DNA from: a virus
Reading direction: 5' to 3' (one strand)
Virus record (IMG/VR): IMGVR_UViG_3300009030_000022
Location: 1 to 22,349 of that record
Length of the DNA: 22,349 nucleotides
A program made the position numbers and the translations under genes. This document shows positions 20,335-22,349 of this stretch, piece after piece (the first letter of the stretch is position 1; every line of letters begins with the position of its first letter). Below the pieces are notes generated by a model. The model was not told the origin of the DNA. It worked only from the letters and a program-made list of their open reading frames with translations, and searched no databases.

Positions 20335-22349
20335 ATGGAATTAATAACAGCAAGGGGCCGGGCCGACTTATACAAAAATATTAACTACTCGTTAAATTAT
20401 ACTACGGCCGACGTAACGAATTTAACAAAGCGGAAAACTAGCTATACGAAAACTGTAGTAGTACCGTATACCAGGAATAACGCCCAAATTTTCCAAGGCT
20501 TAGACCAAGCTAATAGCGATAACGTAGGCTACGATACGCGCCAGGCCCTTACTTGTTTTTTACAGCATAACGGCCGGGTACTTATTGAGGGTATACTAGT
20601 AGTATTAGACTGGTCCAAGTTAAAAGAAAAGCAAGAAATACAGGTACAAATAATACAGCGTACTAAGGCTATTATAAAAGACTTAAAAGGGGTAAACCTA
20701 AATACCCTAGATTTTTCTAAATTAAATCATACGTATAACATAGATAACGTGTTACAGTCTTACGACGGTATTAACGTAGTCAACGGCACACTACAGGCTT
20801 ACCGGGGCTATGTGTACCCGCTTATAGATTACGGCAAAGATGATACCGTGCCTAACCGCTGGGAGCTAATAGATTTACGCCCGTCGTTATACTTACGCGA
20901 AATAATAGACGTTATTTTTTTAAACGCTGGCCGTACCTATTCTAGCGATTTTTTTAATAGTACATACTGGAATAATTTAATACTGATTAATACCCTAGGC
21001 ACTATAAAGTATACGGACGTCCAGCGTTTACCTTACGAAACAGACGTTGAATATAGTACTCAATGGTATACTAGGGGCGTAGACAATTTAACACCGCTAA
21101 CCCCTTCTACTGTGCCGTGGTGGAATACGTTCTTTGGGTATAATAGAACCATACCGCTAGATAATATTATCACAGACGCAAACGCACAATGGAACCTTAG
21201 CAACCCCTTAGACCCGCTTTGTACTATACAGCGAACCGGACGGTATAGGTTTACCTTTAGCGCACAATTTTACATGGAAACGTATATAAATTTAGACGAA
21301 TATAATTGTTGTTTTTGGTATCAATTTACGTTACCCCACACACACACACAGGGCGAAGTAACTAATAGTATAGAGATAATACGAAACGGGGCCGTATATA
21401 GTTACGAGGACGTACGGTATACCCCCGGTACTGAGGGCTGGTATACTCAGAATTCTCCGGGGTTTCAATTTTTTACCGTCTACCCCAGCGAACCCCAGTT
21501 TATAACCTGGGAAATAGAGCTTGACTTAGTAGTAGGCGATACAATACAATACCGCCAGCACATGCTACCCTATAGCGAAAGCGGGCTAATAAGGTGGCTA
21601 AATTGTAGATTCGTTACTCAATATAACCAGGTACGGAGTGAGCTAGTAGAGGCGTTCGTACTACCTGGCGACGAAATTAATTTTTTAAATTACATACCCG
21701 AAATTAAAGCCGACAAATTTCTAAATACTATATTGAACACTTTTAACCTATGGGTAATAGACGATCCAATTAACCCGGATAATTTAATAATAGAACCCCG
21801 GACAAATTTTTTCGACCTAGGCGGGTACGTGGACTGGTCCGAAAAGTACGACGCCAGCCGTAAACTTATTAACAATTTTCTAGCCGATAGCTTACCTTCA
21901 CGGTTTTTATATAGGTTTAATAAAAGCGAGGACGTAGCGGTCAAAAAATACTTTGAAGTAAACCAAAAAGGCTACGCCGACTTTGATAGCGAAGTAGACA
22001 CTAATATAAGTATAGAAGAGCAAACGATAAAAACGGAGCTAACACCGTTAAAAACGACCAGTCAAAACGAATTAATTTACCCACTATTATTTAAACAGGC
22101 AGACAATAGTACGGATAAAAGGAGCCTAGGCAAGACTTTGAAGATCGCCTTTATAAGTGAGCAAACAGGCGTATACCAAATAGTAGATGGAGCGGTAAAT
22201 ACTTATACGCGGTATATTTGCGCTAGTGAGTTCGACGATCCTATTAAACCTATTTATAGCCTTACCTTTGGGCCGGCTAATACGGACCTACTACAAGTAC
22301 AGCCGGCGTATTGGAATTTATACCGGCTATTTCATCAATTAACCGAAGA
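20335..22349 (+). CDS. Tail-tip or baseplate protein, 3' end outside the window
   Basis: From ATG 20335 the frame stays open to the last base, giving at least 671 codons without a stop. The N-terminus (MELITARGRADLYKN, then LTKRKTSYTKTVVVPYTRNN) matches the start of large tail proteins in Bacteroidota phages, where K-(x)-TSYTKTxxxPxTxxN recurs. Further on, FLNYIPEIKADKFLNTILNTFNLWVIDD resembles a hub-like segment of baseplate proteins. It follows the previous gene by 6 bases in the same operon. Length and content suggest a tail-tip or baseplate component that contacts the host surface. The function is inferred. Confidence 0.75.
   Translation, partial: MELITARGRADLYKNINYSLNYTTADVTNLTKRKTSYTKTVVVPYTRNNAQIFQGLDQANSDNVGYDTRQALTCFLQHNGRVLIEGILVVLDWSKLKEKQEIQVQIIQRTKAIIKDLKGVNLNTLDFSKLNHTYNIDNVLQSYDGINVVNGTLQAYRGYVYPLIDYGKDDTVPNRWELIDLRPSLYLREIIDVIFLNAGRTYSSDFFNSTYWNNLILINTLGTIKYTDVQRLPYETDVEYSTQWYTRGVDNLTPLTPSTVPWWNTFFGYNRTIPLDNIITDANAQWNLSNPLDPLCTIQRTGRYRFTFSAQFYMETYINLDEYNCCFWYQFTLPHTHTQGEVTNSIEIIRNGAVYSYEDVRYTPGTEGWYTQNSPGFQFFTVYPSEPQFITWEIELDLVVGDTIQYRQHMLPYSESGLIRWLNCRFVTQYNQVRSELVEAFVLPGDEINFLNYIPEIKADKFLNTILNTFNLWVIDDPINPDNLIIEPRTNFFDLGGYVDWSEKYDASRKLINNFLADSLPSRFLYRFNKSEDVAVKKYFEVNQKGYADFDSEVDTNISIEEQTIKTELTPLKTTSQNELIYPLLFKQADNSTDKRSLGKTLKIAFISEQTGVYQIVDGAVNTYTRYICASEFDDPIKPIYSLTFGPANTDLLQVQPAYWNLYRLFHQLTE

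Noticed and set aside
1-22349. Stop-codon reassignment (TAG read as an amino acid)
   Set aside because: Given the frequent TAG strings I checked, but TAG ends several genes at correct lengths (capsid, portal, endolysin, holin) just before the next start, so it acts as a stop.
1-22349. tRNA genes
   Set aside because: GTTCGA-type T-loop strings occur only inside clear coding regions without matching cloverleaf arms.

Overview
The window is part of the genome of a tailed double-stranded DNA phage (or prophage). Every gene I can support lies on the + strand. The likely host is a member of the Bacteroidota. I infer this from A-rich start-codon leaders without Shine-Dalgarno sites, from two promoter-like sites of the TTG-N20-TATATTG type, and from several small protein families that I associate with Bacteroidota phages (the DUF6291-like replication protein, the tail-tube-like protein, the tail-tip proteins). 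No integrase, tRNA, CRISPR array, insertion sequence or host gene is visible. Codon use is odd: Ile is mostly ATA, Leu is often CTA, and CTAG is very common by eye.

Layout. (1) 2-5207, head and lysis: the end of a scaffold or prohead-protease-like protein, the major capsid protein, a tail-tube-like protein, a small protein, the portal, a head-tail connector, a CHAP endolysin and two overlapping membrane proteins that look spanin-like. A strong terminator (5267-5297) closes this late unit. (2) 5334-10205, early genes: a promoter/operator is followed by small unknown genes, a stand-alone DnaA domain IV-like protein, a DUF6291-like replication protein, an unknown protein, a second copy of the promoter/operator, an origin-like dyad plus five 9-bp iterons, an ERF-type annealing protein and a PD-(D/E)XK exonuclease. 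(3) 10217-13185: a terminator, a small HTH regulator, NinG, a sigma-factor-like protein that may control late genes, and three small unknown proteins, two of them membrane proteins. (4) 13186-13472: a dense noncoding regulatory region with hairpins, tandem repeats, a 95-base stretch without G and a 20-bp perfect palindrome. (5) 13473 to the end, packaging and tail: small and large terminase subunits, a holin, a tail assembly chaperone with a -1 frameshift, neck/tail completion proteins and two large tail-tip or baseplate proteins. The last one runs off the window.

How it fits together. The early promoter would drive replication and recombination genes (DnaA-like protein, ERF annealase, exonuclease, NinG). 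The sigma-like protein would then help switch to packaging, tail, head and lysis genes. The rest of the tail, a tape measure protein and the start of the scaffold/protease gene are not in the window. Head genes sit at one end and terminase and tail genes at the other, with replication between them, so the genome is probably circularly permuted or was opened at an arbitrary point.

The strongest unannotated items are the programmed frameshift at 16104-16110, a 12-base leader shared by four early genes, an operator core shared by three control regions, and a candidate origin beside the DnaA-like module.
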